DNA from: Cymbidium sinense
Taxonomy: Eukaryota; Streptophyta; Magnoliopsida; Asparagales; Orchidaceae
Direction: 5' to 3'
Assembly: GCA_021442155.1 (NCBI GenBank)
Contig: CM038214.1
Span: 145,052,488 to 145,116,487 of the forward strand
Length of the DNA stretch: 64,000 bases
The notes beneath the pieces were generated by a model that was not told the DNA's origin, made no database searches, and was given only the letters and a program-made list of their open reading frames with translations. Both the position numbers and the translations under genes were made by a program. Every line of letters starts with the position of its first letter. Positions within the stretch are counted from its first letter, which is position 1. This document shows positions 1 to 10,811 of the stretch, piece after piece.

Positions 1-1299
1 TTTATTTTATTTTTACATTTAGGTTTAGGTTTAGGTTTAGGTTTAGGTTTTAGTTTAGGATTTTATTTTATTTTATTTTTTATTTCATTTAGTTTTAGGT
101 TTATTTATTTATTTAAATTTTAAGTTTTATTTTGTTTAGGTTTAGGTTTTAGGTTTTTAGGGTTTAGGATTTAGGGTTTAGGGTTTAGGGTTATAAATTT
201 TAGGGTTTAAGGTTTAGGGTTTAGGGTTTAGAGTTTATGGTTTGGGTTTTAGGGTTTAGGGTTTAGGTTTAGGGTTTAGTGTTTTAAGGTTTAGGGTTTA
301 GGGTTTAGGGTTTAGGGTTAGGTTTTTTTTTAAATTTTTTTAATTTTTATGTTTATTTAGTTTATTTAGGATTATTAGTTATTTATTTTTTATTTTTATT
401 ATTATTTAGTTTAGTTTATTTATTTTAGGTTTATTTATTTTAGTTTAGATTTTTTATTTTAGTTTATTTTAGGTTTAGGTTTAGGTTTATTTTTTAAACT
501 TAGTTTTATTTTTATTTTATTTTTTAGGTTTAGGTTTTATTTTTTATTTTTAGGTTTAGCTTTAGGTTTTTATTTATTTTTTTAGGTTTAGGTTTATGTT
601 TTTTTTAAGGTTTATTTTTAGGTTTATTTTAGTTTCTTACATTTTTAGTTTATTTTATTTTATTTAGGCTTTAGGTTTAGGTTTTGTTTTAGGTTTTATT
701 TATTTTAGTTTAGCTTATTTTAGTTTAGGTTTAGGTTTATTTTATTTTTATTTTAAGTTTAAGTTTTTTTTTAGTTTAGGGTTTAGGTTTTATTTTTTAT
801 TTATTTTTAGGTTTTATTTTTGGGTTTATTTTTTAGGTTTAAATTTTTATTTATTTTTTTTTATTCAAGGTTTATTTTATTTTTATTTTAGGTTTAGTTT
901 TTATTTTATGTAAGTTTTTATTATTTTAGTTTTGTTTATGGTTTATTTATGTTATTTTAATTTTAATTTATTTTTTTATTTTTTTATTTTTTAGGTTTAG
1001 GTTTAGAATTAAGTTTTAGTTTAGGTTTTTATTTTATTTTGGTTTAGTTTTTTTTATATTTTATTTAGTTTAGGTTTAGGTTTTTATCTTATAGGGTTTG
1101 GGGTTTAGCGTTTAGGGCTTAGGGTTAGTTGAGGGTTTTGGGATTAGGGTTTGGGGTTTAGCATTTAGGGTTTAAGGTCTAGGGTTTAGGGTTTAGGGTT
1201 TAGGATTTAGGATTTTTATGGTTTAGGGTTTAGGGTTTAAGGTTTTGATTATAGGTCTAGGGTTCAGGTTATAGTTTAGTGTTTAGGGTTTTGGTTTTT
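1..1299. repeat. C-poor telomere-like satellite block
   Basis: T-rich TTTATTTTAGG-type sequence at 1-150 and about 330-1,080, with degenerate TTTAGGG blocks at about 150-330 and 1,085-1,300. C is nearly absent from the plus strand. No credible gene is present; long open frames here are low-complexity Phe/Leu runs. The block leads into the poly(T) side of the first GRP retrocopy. Confidence 0.85.
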
Positions 1300-1748
1300 T
1301 TTAGAGAGAAAATTCAGATTCAACATTTGTTCTTTTTGATTTCATCAACCAAGTAACAAACCAACTATTCTAAGACACAAGCGATGACATAGATAAAAAA
1401 TGAGCATGCATAGAGCAAATCAAAACCATAGATAACTAGAAGCGCCTCTATAAAACATAGTTCATAAGCGGATCAGTTGGTCATTCCTCGGTTTCTCTAG
1501 TTCCCATCGAACCACCCCACCTCAGTGGCGGGATCCACCATCACATCCCCGATCTCTCCCTCGCCACACCAAAGTATTAAACTCTGTCCTCCCTCACCCT
1601 CAATAACCACCCTGCTCCAACCACCACCTCCATTTCCACAGCACCTAGATCCACGACCACCATGATAACCACCACCTTCTTTGCCTCCATGCCAGATCTA
1701 GGAGCACGGTTGATGGTCATGTTCTACAGAGGTTTTGCCCATTCTTAG
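1300..1748 (-). pseudogene. GRP retrocopy 1 (glycine-rich RNA-binding protein, 3' part)
   Basis: Read on the minus strand, the copy begins with decayed codons for the end of an RRM (NGQNL, then a damaged DGRNIT), continues through a glycine-rich region and a short 3'UTR, and ends in an A-rich tail (poly-T on the plus strand near 1,300). The C-rich plus-strand text (ACCACC runs) stands out sharply from the C-poor satellite on both sides. The frame is broken by substitutions and indels. The 5' break, just upstream of NGQNL, is the same as in the other copies, so it is one amplified insertion rather than an independent one. Confidence 0.75.
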
Positions 1749-3467
1749 GATTTAGTTTTAAGTTTTAGTTTATTCGATTTAGGGTTTAGATTTATTTTTT
1801 AATTTAGTTACATTAGGTTTAGGTTTAGGGTTTGGGGTTCAGGGTTAGGGTTTAGGGTTTAGGGTTTTAGGATTTATGTTTTTAGGGTTTAGGGTTTAGG
1901 GTCGTAGGTTTATGGTTTAGGGCTAGTTTTTGGGTTTAGGGTTTTCTATTACAAAAAATATAAAAAATAAAGTAAACCTATAAGTTTAGGTTTATTTAGT
2001 TTACTTAGTTTATATTTTATTTTTTATAGTTTATTTTATTATTTATTTTTATTTAGGTTTTTTTATTTTTATTTAGTTTAGTTTATTCATTTTAGGTTTA
2101 TTTATTTAAGTTTAGGTTTTTTTATTTTAGTTTATTTTTTAGGTTTAGGTTTAGGTCTAGTTTTATATTTTAGTTGAGTTTTATTTGTATTTTAAATTTT
2201 AGGTTTAGGTTTTAGGTCTTTAGGTTTACTGTTTAAGGTTTAGGGTTTAAGGTCAGTTTAGGGTTTAGGGTTTTAGGGTTTAGGGTTTAGGGTTTAGGGT
2301 TTAGGGTTTAGGGTTTAGGGTTTAGGGTTTTTTATGGTTTAGGATTTAGGGTTTGGTTGGGTTTAGTTTAAGTTTAGGTTTTTAAGGTTTTAATTTAGTT
2401 TAGGGTTTTAGGGTTTATAGTTCTGGTATTTTTTAATTAAGTAAATCGTTAGGTTTAGGTTTATTTAAATTATATTTAATTTATTTTAGTTTATATTTTT
2501 TTTGGTTTATTTTTTATTTTTATTTAGTTTAATTTATTTATTTTAGGTTTATTTATTTTAGTTTAGGTTTTTTTATTTTAGTTTAGTTTTTTTGTTTAGG
2601 TTTAGGTATTTGCTTATTTTTTTTAGTTAAGTTTTATTTTTATGTTATTTTTTAGGTTTAGGTTTTATATTTTTTTTAGGTTAAGGTTTTATATTTATAT
2701 TTTAATCTTTACATTTAGATTTTTATTTTTTTAGGCTTAGGTTTTAGGTTTTTATTTTAGGTTTATTTTTAGGTTTTATTTTTTAGTTTAGGTATATGTT
2801 TTTCTTTAGTTTATTTTATTTTATTTTGTTTAGGTTTAGGTTTTGCTTTAATTTAGTTTAGGTTTAGGTTTAAGTTGTATTAATTTTAGTTTAATTTATT
2901 TTAGTTTTGGTTTAGGATTATTTTGTTTTGTTTATTTTATTTTTATTTTAGGTTTATGTTTTTTTTAGTTTGGGGTTTAGGTTTTATTTTTTATTTATTT
3001 TTAGGTTTTATTTTTAAGTTTATTTTTAGGTTTAGGTTTTTATTTAGTTTTTTTTATATTTTATTTTATTTTAGGTTTGTTTTCTTTTTTTTACATTTAG
3101 TATTTATTTTTTTTAGGTTTTTTTTATTCTTATTTTATTTTTAGTTTAGTTTAGGTTTTATTTATTTTATTTTATTTTATTTTATTTTATTTTATTTTAG
3201 GTTTAGGTATAGGTTTTAGTTAAAATTTTTATTTTATATTATTTATTTTATTTTTTTAGGTTTAGGTTTATTTATTTATTTTATTATTAGGTTTTATTTA
3301 GTTTAGGTTTAACTTTTTAGGTTTTTAGGGCTTACGATTTAGGGTTTTGAGTTTTGGGTTTAATGTTTAGGGTTTAGGGTTTAGGGTTTAGGGTTTTGGT
3401 GTTTAGGGTTTAGGGTTTAGGTTTTAGGTCTAGGGTTCAGGTTTTAGTTGATGGTTTAGGGTTTTTG
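1749..3467. repeat. Telomere-like satellite with a pure TTTAGGG run
   Basis: TTTAGGG-type block to about 1,950, a degenerate AAGTAAAC box near 1,965, T-rich sequence, then a second TTTAGGG block at 2,215-2,435. The second block contains about eight uninterrupted TTTAGGG units at roughly 2,273-2,331, the cleanest telomeric run seen in the window. A box (AATTAAGTAAA) follows at about 2,436, then T-rich sequence to 3,320 and another TTTAGGG block. The 73-residue open frame at 2,923-3,144 is a Phe-rich low-complexity artefact. Confidence 0.85.
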
Positions 3468-3916
3468 GTTTTTTTTAACAGGAAGAAATTTAGATTTAAC
3501 ATTTCTTCTTTTTTGAATTCATCATCAATTAACACACCAAGTTTTCTAAGACACGGCGACATAAATAAAAAAATGAGCAGGCATAAGGAAAATCAAAACC
3601 CTAGATTGCAGAACGTCTCTTATAAAGACATAGTTGCACAAGTAGCAGATCAGACCGACCATTCTTTAATTTCTCCAGTTCCCATCAGAACCACCCAGAC
3701 TCTGTAGTAGCGTGATTCACCATCATCTCCCTGATCTCTCCCTCCGCCACTACCACAGCTGTAACCTCCATCGCTCCTCATAACCACCACTTGACCACCA
3801 CCTCCATATCCACCAGCAACTCAGTTCCCCACCACCCTTTGCCATAGCTTTGCCTTCAACTCCACTTTGGGTGGCGAGCTGGTTGGTGATGTTCTTGCAT
3901 GATTCTGTCAATTCTT
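3468..3916 (-). pseudogene. GRP retrocopy 2
   Basis: Minus-strand homologue of the other GRP copies. Poly-T lies at about 3,470, the 3'UTR at 3,480-3,670, then the terminal Gly/Ser/Asn-coding part and the glycine-rich region to about 3,870, and the remnant of RRM strand beta-4 (KNITN) at about 3,890-3,900. It joins TTTAGGG repeats at 3,916. Frameshifts and stops make it non-coding. The plus-strand 80-residue open frame here is a shadow of the 3'UTR. Confidence 0.75.
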
Positions 3917-6900
3917 AGGGTTTAGTTTTATTGGGTTTTATGGTTTAGGTTTATTATTTAATTTATCAAGTTACTTTAGGTTTGTGTTTAGGGTTTCTCT
4001 TTTAGGGTTAGGATTTAAGGTTTAGGGTTTAAGGTTAAGGGTTTAGGGATTAATGTTTAGAGTTTAAGGTTTTGAGGTTTATGCTTTTAGGGTTTAGAGT
4101 TTAGGGTTATTGTTTAGGGTTTAGGGTTTTAGGGTTTTAGGGTTTATGGTTTAGGGTTAATTTTTAGGGTTTAGGGTTTAGGGTTTAGTGTTTAGGGTTT
4201 AGGGTTTAGGGTTTTGAGGGTTTAAGATTTAGGGTTTAGGGTTTAGGCTTTAGGGTTTGAGGTTTTTAGGGTTTAGGGTTTAGGGTTTAGGGTTAAGGGT
4301 TTAGGGTTAGTTTTAGGGTTTAGAGTTTAGGTTTAGGTTTAGTTTTCTTAAAGTTATATTAGTATGTTTAAACTTATTTAGTTTATTTAGTTTATTTTTT
4401 ATTTAAGTTTATATTTTTATATTTTTATTTAGGTTTATTTTTTTCTTTAATTTGTTTATTTATTTTAGGTTTATTTTTTAGTTTAGGTTTTAGATTTTAG
4501 GTTTACATTAAGGTTTATGTTTATTTTTTAGTTTAGTTTTTATTTATTTATTATGTTTAGGTTTATTTTTTTATTTTTTAGGTTTAGGTTTAGGTATTTA
4601 TTTTATTTTTTAGGTTTATGTTTTAGGTTTTTCTTTTAGGTTTATTTTTAGGTTTAAATTTTTTTACTTATTTTATTTCATTTAGTTTAGGGTTTAGGTT
4701 TAGGTTTAGGTTTTATTTAGTTTAGTTTAGTTTATTTTAGTTTAGGTTTATGTTTATTTTACTTTATTTATTTTAGGTTTAGGTTTTTTTTGTTTAGGGT
4801 TTACATTTTATTTTTTATTTATTTTTAGGTTTTTTTTAGGTTTATGTTTTTATTTACTTTTTATTTTATTTTATTTTAGGTTTATTTTATTTTTATTTTA
4901 CATTTAGTTTTTATTTTATTTAGGTTTGTATTTTTTTAGACTTATTTTATTATTTAGTTTAACAGATTTTTTATTTTATTTTATTTTTTAGGATTAGGTT
5001 TTAGGTTTTCTTTTAAGTTTATTTTTAGGTTTAGGTTTATTTTTACTTTATTTTATTTCATTTTGTTTAGGGTTTAGATTTAATTTTTTTTAGGTTTAAG
5101 TTAATGTTTTATTTAGTTTAGTTGAGTTTATTTTAGTTTAGGTTTATGTTTTACTTTATTTATTTTAGGTTTGTTTTTTTTTGTTTAGGGTTTATTTTAT
5201 TTTAGGTTTTATTAGGTTTAAGATTTTATTTAGTTTTATTTTATTTTATTTTAGGTTTATTATATTTTATTTTATGTTTAGTTTTATTTTATTTACATTT
5301 TGTATTTTTAGGCTTATTTTATTTTTTTAGTTTAATTTAGATTATTATTTATTTTATTTTAGTTTAATTTTTTATTTTTTATTTTATTTTATTTTTACAT
5401 TTAACTTTAGGTTTAGGTTTAGGTTTAGGTTCATGTATAGGTTTTAGTTTAGGTTTTTATTTTATTTTTTTTAAGTTTAGGTTTATTTATTTATTTTATT
5501 TTAGGTTTTATTTAGTTTAGGTTTAGGTTTTTTTAGGTTTTAGGATTAAAATTTATAGTTTAAGGTTTAGGGGTTTTAGGGTTATGGTGTTATGGTTTAG
5601 GGTTTAGGGTTTAGGGTTTATGGTTTTAGTTTTTAGGATTTAGGGTTTTATGGTTTAGGGTTTAGGGTGTAGGGTTTAGAGTTTAAGGTTTAGGGTTTTA
5701 GGGTTTATGCTTTTAGGGTTTAGGATTAGGGTTTAGGGTTTAGAGTTTAGGGTCATAGGTTTATGGTTTAAGGTTAGTTTTTGGGTTTAAGATTTAGGAT
5801 TCAGGGTTTAGGGTTTTTTTAGCTTAATTTGGTTTATTTAGTTTATTGAGCTTTTTATTTATATATTTTAGTTTATTTTTTATTTTAATTTAGTTTAGTT
5901 TATTTATTTTAGGTTTATTTATTTTAGTTTTGATTTTATATTTTAATTTATTTTTTAGGTTTATGCTTATTTTTTAGTTGAGTTTTATTTTTATTTTATT
6001 TTTTAGGTTTTAATTTTTAGGTTTTTAGGGTTTGGGGTTTTGGTTTTAGGATTTAGGGTTTAAGGTTTTAGGGTTTATGGTTTTAAGATTTAGGGTTAGG
6101 GTTTAAGGTTTAAGGTTTAGGGATTAGTGTTTAGGCTTTAGTGTTTAGGGTTTTTAAGGTTTAGGGTTTAGGGATTAGGGTTTAGAGTTTAGGGTTTAGT
6201 GTTTTGGGTTTGGGGTTTAGGGTTTTAGGGTTTGGGTTTAGGGTTTAGGGTTGTAGGTCTAGGGTTTAGGGTTATTTTAGTTTAGGTTTTTTATTTTAGT
6301 TTATTTTTTAGGTTTAGGTTTAGGTTTATGTTTAGGGTTTAGTTTAGTTTTATTTTTATTTTATTATTTTGGTTTAAGTTTTTTTATTTTAGGTTTAGTT
6401 TTAGGTTTTGATTTAATTTTTTTAGGTTTAGGTTTTAGGTTTTTATTTTAGTTTATATATTTTTTAATTTAGGTTAAGGTTTATTTTTGGTTTATCTTAT
6501 TTTATTTAGTTTATCATTTAGGTTTAGTTTATTTTTGGTTTAGGTTTAGGTTTTCTTTATTTTAGTTTAGGTTTATTTTATTTTGTTTATGTTAGGTTTA
6601 GGTTTGTTTTTTAGTTTAAGGTTTAGGTTTTATTTTTTATTTATTTTGCAGGTTTATTTTTAATTTAGTTTTTATTTTATTTTATTTTTGATTTATTTAT
6701 TTTTATTTTTCATTTAGTTTTTATTTTATTTAGGTTTTTTTAGGTTTATTTTATTATTTTAATTTAGCTTATGTTTTAATTTATTTTATTTTAGTTTAGT
6801 TTTATTTTTTATTTTATTTTATTTTTAAGTTTAGGTTAAGGATTGGGTTTTAGTTTAGGTTTTATTTTATTTTATTTAGGTGTTTTTTATTTATTTTATT

Positions 6901-7006
6901 TTTTAGGTTTTATTTAATTTAGGTTAAGGTTTTAGGTTTTTTTATGGTTTAGTATTTATGGTTTAGGGTTTAGGGTTTAGGGTTTAGGTTTTAGGGTTTA
7001 GGTTTA

Positions 7007-7053
<47 letters not shown>

Positions 7054-7123
7054 TTTTAGTTTTTTAGATTTGAGTTTAGGGTTTATGGTTTGAGTTTAGG
7101 TTTAGTTTTAGAGTTGGTTTTAT
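3917..7123. repeat. Telomere-like satellite, long T-rich modules
   Basis: TTTAGGG blocks at about 4,000-4,340, 5,545-5,815, 6,015-6,270 and 6,935-7,010 are separated by T-rich TTTATTTTAGG modules of 0.2-1.2 kb. Successive T-rich modules keep the same order of sub-motifs (for example GTTTAGGTTTTATTTTTTAT followed by TTTTTAGG), so they are copies of one repeat rather than random low complexity. No gene is seen. Confidence 0.8.
7011..7044. repeat. (TA)n microsatellite
   Basis: Nearly pure TA dinucleotide run of about 32-34 nt inside a TTTAGGG block, the only such run in the window. Confidence 0.9.
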
Positions 7124-7478
7124 TTTTTTTAATAAGAATAAATTCAATCAATATTTCTTTTCTTTTCATGACAGTAACACAGTTTTATTTCAAAGCGACA
7201 TAGATAAAAATGAGCATGCATAGAGCAAATCAAAAACCTAGATAACTAGACGCCTAGTAAGACAAAGTTACCAAAATATGGATGGTTCTTATTTCTTTAG
7301 TTCCCCGGGACCACCTCAAGCCTCAGTGGTGGATCACCATATCTCTCCTCCAGCTCCTCCCCACCTAACCACCACCTCGATATCCACCACCTCGGATCCC
7401 ACACCACGTGTAGCTCGCCTTGCCTCTTATCATTTAGATCTAGAACCTTTGGTGATATTCTAGCCATCAGCGTTATTA
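7124..7478 (-). pseudogene. GRP retrocopy 3
   Basis: Shorter GRP copy on the minus strand. Poly-T lies at about 7,126, followed by the 3'UTR, a shortened glycine-rich region and a much decayed RRM-end segment before TTTAGGG repeats resume. Part of the Gly-rich coding text is deleted relative to copies 9 and 11. It pairs with copy 4 about 0.65 kb downstream, the same spacing as between copies 5 and 6. Confidence 0.7.
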
Positions 7479-7769
7479 TTAGGGTTTATGTTTAGGTTTA
7501 GGTTTATTAAATTTTAAGGTTTAGTTTTTTATAATTATTTAGTTACTTTAGGTTTAGGTTTAGGGTTTTGTTTAGGGTTTGGTTTTTTAGGGTTTAGGGT
7601 TTAGGGTTTAGGATTTGCTTTTAGGTTTTATGGTTTTGGGTTTAGGGTTTAGGTTTAGGGGGGTATAGGTTTATGTTTGAGTTTAGGGTTTAGGGTTTTA
7701 TTTTTTTTTTTATTTTTTAGGGTTTATGCTTGAGGTTTAGGGTTCAAGTTTTAGTGTTTAGGGTTTTGG
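7479..7769. repeat. TTTAGGG block between GRP copies 3 and 4
   Basis: About 290 bp of TTTAGGG variants. It includes the AATTATTTAGTTACTTTAGG motif that follows the RRM-end side of most GRP copies, and the GGGTTCAAGTTTTAGT motif that precedes the poly-T side. Confidence 0.8.
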
Positions 7770-8136
7770 TTTTGTAGAGAGAATAAATTTATTCAACATT
7801 TCTTATTTTCAATTTCATCAAGTAACACACCAAGTTTTCTAAAAGTGAAATAGATAAAATGAGCCATATAAAAATCAAAACCCTTGATATTAGGTCTCAA
7901 TGTAAAATAGTTTGGCAAGTCATTATGATTTCTTCAATTTCCTTCCCATCACCACCCCCTCTCGTAGTAGGATCCACCATCATATCCTATTCTCTCCCAC
8001 CACCATTATTCCTCCTCCTCTCCTCCCATGACCACCACCTATATATCCACACCTCCAGTCCCACCCACTATATGATTTCGCCTTAGATCTAGCGAGTTGG
8101 CAGTGATGTTCCTCAGGTTACCATTCTTATATGGTT
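7770..8136 (-). pseudogene. GRP retrocopy 4
   Basis: Minus-strand GRP copy starting with GAGAGAATAAA after a short T run and ending near 8,136. The 3'UTR and glycine-rich region are recognisable from the plus-strand ACCACC/TCCACC runs. Several short internal deletions relative to copy 9 destroy the frame. The 75-residue plus-strand open frame here is antisense noise. Confidence 0.7.
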
Positions 8137-9781
8137 AGGTTTAGGTTTAGGTTTATTAGGTTTAGGTGTTTATATTTTAATTTATTTAGGTTTAGTTTAG
8201 GGTTTTGTGCTTTAGGGTTAGGTTTAGGGTTTAGGTTTTAAGGTTTTAGGGTTTAGGTTTAGGGTTAGGGCTTGGGTTTAGGGTTTAGGGTTTTGGGTTT
8301 AGAGTTTAGGGTTTATGGTTTTGGGTTTTGGGTTTATTGTTGCTTTTGATTTAAGGTTTATTTTTTATTTTATTTATTTTTTTTTTAGGGTTTAAATTTA
8401 GGGTTTATGGTTTTTTAAAATAACAAACTTTTAGGTTTATTTTACTTAGTTTATTTTTTATTATTTAGGTTTATTTTTATTTTTATTTAGTTGAGTTTAT
8501 TTATTTTAGGTTTATTTCTTTTAGTTTAGGTTTTATTTTAGTTTTAAGGTTTAGGTTTATTTTTTAGTTGCATTTATTTTATTTTATTTTTAGGTTTAAT
8601 TTTAGGTTTTAGGGTTTAGGTTTAGGGTTTGGTTTAGGGAGATTGTGTTTTGTGTTTTAGGTTTAGGTTTAGGATTTAGGTTTAGGGTTTAGGGTTTAGG
8701 GTTCAAGGTTTAGAGTTTAGGGATTAGGATTTAGGGTTTAGTTTTAAGTTTAAGTTTAGTTAGGTTGAGTTTTTTGGGTTTAGCATTTAGGCTTTAGGTT
8801 TAGTGTTTAGGTTTAGTTTAGTTTAGGTTTAGTTTTAGGGTTTAGGGTTAAGGATTTTTTTTATTTTTTTTATTTTTAGGGTTTATAGTTTAGGGTTTAG
8901 GGTTTTGGGCTTAGGATTTAGTTTAGGTTTATTTCTAAATTAAGTAAACAGGTAGGCCTAGGTTTCTTTTTTCTTATTTTTTTTAGTTTAGTTTATTTTA
9001 TTTATTTTTGGTTTAATTATTTTTTTTATTTTAGTTTGTTTTTTTAGGCCTAGGTTTAGGTTTATGTTTATTTCTTAGTTTAGTTTTATTTTAATTTTAA
9101 TTTTTAGGTTTAGGTTTTTTATTTTATTTTTAGGTTTAGGTTTAGGATTTTATTATTATTTTTTGTTTTATTTTATTTATTATTTTATTTTATATTTATT
9201 TAGGTTTAGGTTTAGTTTATTTTAGGTTTAGGTTTTATTTATTTTATTTAAATTTAGGTTTATTTTATTTTGTTTATTTTAGGTTTAGGTTTTTTTTAAG
9301 TTTAAGGCTTAGGTTTTTATTTTATTTTTTAGGTTTTAGGTTATTTAGTTTAGTTGGTTATAGTTTTTTTTATTTAGGTTTTATTTTTAGTTTAATTTTA
9401 TTTTTTAGTTTATATTTTATTTATTTTATTTTAGTTTAATTTTATTTTTATTTTATTTTATTTTTAGGCTTAGGTTTAGGTTTAAGTTTAATTTAGGTTA
9501 TAATTTTATTTTAGCTTTTATTTTATTTTAGGTTTTTTTATTTATATTATTTTAGGTTTTTTAGTTTAGGATTAAGTTTTTAGGGTTTAGGGTGTATGGT
9601 TTAGAGTTTTGGGTTTAGGGTTGTATGTTTTAGGGTTTAGGGTTTAGGGTTTTAGGTTTATGGTTTAGGGTTAGTTTTTTTAATTTTTTTTATTTTATTT
9701 TAGGTTTTAGGTTTAGTTTAGGTTTTAGGTTTAGGTTTAGGTTAGTTTTTTTAATTTAGGTTTAGGTTTTAGGTTTAGGTT
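8137..9781. repeat. Telomere-like satellite with AAATTAAGTAAAC box
   Basis: TTTAGGG block to about 8,415, a short T-rich part, another TTTAGGG block at 8,600-8,925, then the conserved box (AAATTAAGTAAACAGGTAGG) at about 8,937. A T-rich module runs to about 9,570 and a TTTAGGG block to 9,780. No gene is seen. Confidence 0.8.
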
Positions 9782-10112
9782 TTTTTTTAGAGCATAAATT
9801 ATTTATTCTTCTTTTATTTCATCAGTAACACATTTTATAGTATAAAAAATTTTGCATAGAAAATCAAAAAGCTAGATTAGAACCACCTCTTATAAGACAC
9901 ATTTCAATTTAGATTGTTCTTCAATTTCTTAGTTCCCATCGGACCACCTGTCTATCCACCATCATATCTCCAATCTCTCAGTTAGGTATTTTTAACCTCC
10001 ATTTCCTTCTTTTAAGCTACCACCGATATCTACTAGCACCTCTTGATCCCCACCCTGCGATTTTTTTTTAGCTAGATATCTTGAGAGTTGGTGATATTAT
10101 ATATTCTTAGGG
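9782..10112 (-). pseudogene. GRP retrocopy 5
   Basis: Heavily eroded GRP copy. Poly-T at about 9,782, 3'UTR words matching the other copies at 9,800-9,930, then shrunken remains of the glycine-rich coding part. Several C-rich words have been replaced by T-rich ones. Non-coding. Confidence 0.65.
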
Positions 10113-10477
10113 TTTAGGTTTGTTTAGGTTTATTAAGTTTTAAGGTTTAGTTTTATTTTTAATTTATTTAGTTACATTAGTTTAGGTTTAGGGTTTATTT
10201 AGTGTTTGGGTTTAGGGTTAGGTTTAGGGTTTAGGGTTTAGGTTTGGGATTTAGGGTTTAGGTTTAGGGTTTATGCTTTTAGGTTAAGGGTTTAGGGTTA
10301 TGGTTTATGGTTTAGGGTATAGTTTAGGTTTAGGGTTTCTTAGGGTTTATAGTTTAGGGTTTTAGGAGAGGTTGTAGGTTTAGGTTTAGAATTGATATTT
10401 TTTTTTAATTTTAAGGTTTAGGGTTTATGGTTTATGTTTGAGGTTTAGGGTTACTTTTAGTTTAGGGTTAAGGTTTT
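10113..10477. repeat. TTTAGGG block between GRP copies 5 and 6
   Basis: About 365 bp of TTTAGGG variants with the same flanking motifs as 7,479-7,769. This supports a duplicated two-GRP higher-order unit with a period of about 2.7 kb (copies 3+4 and 5+6). Confidence 0.75.
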
Positions 10478-10811
10478 TGGTTTTTTTTTTTTTGATAGAG
10501 AATAAATTTACATTCATTTCTTCTTTTATTTCATCAAAAAAAGTAACACAAGATTCTTATGACATAGATAAAAATGAGCACAAATAGCAAATCTATTAGA
10601 AATTTTAAAGACAGTTCCATAAGCATTTATTTATTCTTCAATTCCTCGGTTCCATAGAACCTCCCGACCTCTCTAGTGGATCCACCATCATATCCTCATC
10701 TCCCTCTACCACCATTGTACCTCTTTTATAACCTGTCGACCACCACCTTTGTATTACCTCGATTAGCTTTATTTATGGGATTTTGATGTTCTAATGGTTC
10801 TTATTCTTAGA
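10478..10811 (-). pseudogene. GRP retrocopy 6
   Basis: Poly-T of about 13 nt at 10,480-10,495, then 3'UTR-homologous sequence (CATTTCTTCTTTTATTTCATC) and a shortened C-rich remnant of the glycine-rich coding region. The RRM-end segment is reduced to a few recognisable words near 10,780. Non-coding. Confidence 0.65.

Noticed and set aside
2273..2331. Functional telomere or telomerase RNA template region
   Set aside because: Too short and embedded in degenerate repeats; no telomerase RNA structural features are recognisable.
2923..3144. 73-residue Phe/Leu-rich open frame that looks like a membrane protein
   Set aside because: Direct translation of TTTATTTTAGG-type repeats; no start context, domain or conservation beyond the repeat itself.
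3465..3707. 80-residue plus-strand open frame
   Set aside because: Antisense to the 3'UTR and C-terminus of GRP retrocopy 2.
7124..8136. CRISPR-like array from evenly spaced GRP fragments
   Set aside because: Units are 350-450 bp mRNA-derived pieces in a plant genome; no short repeat/spacer pattern.
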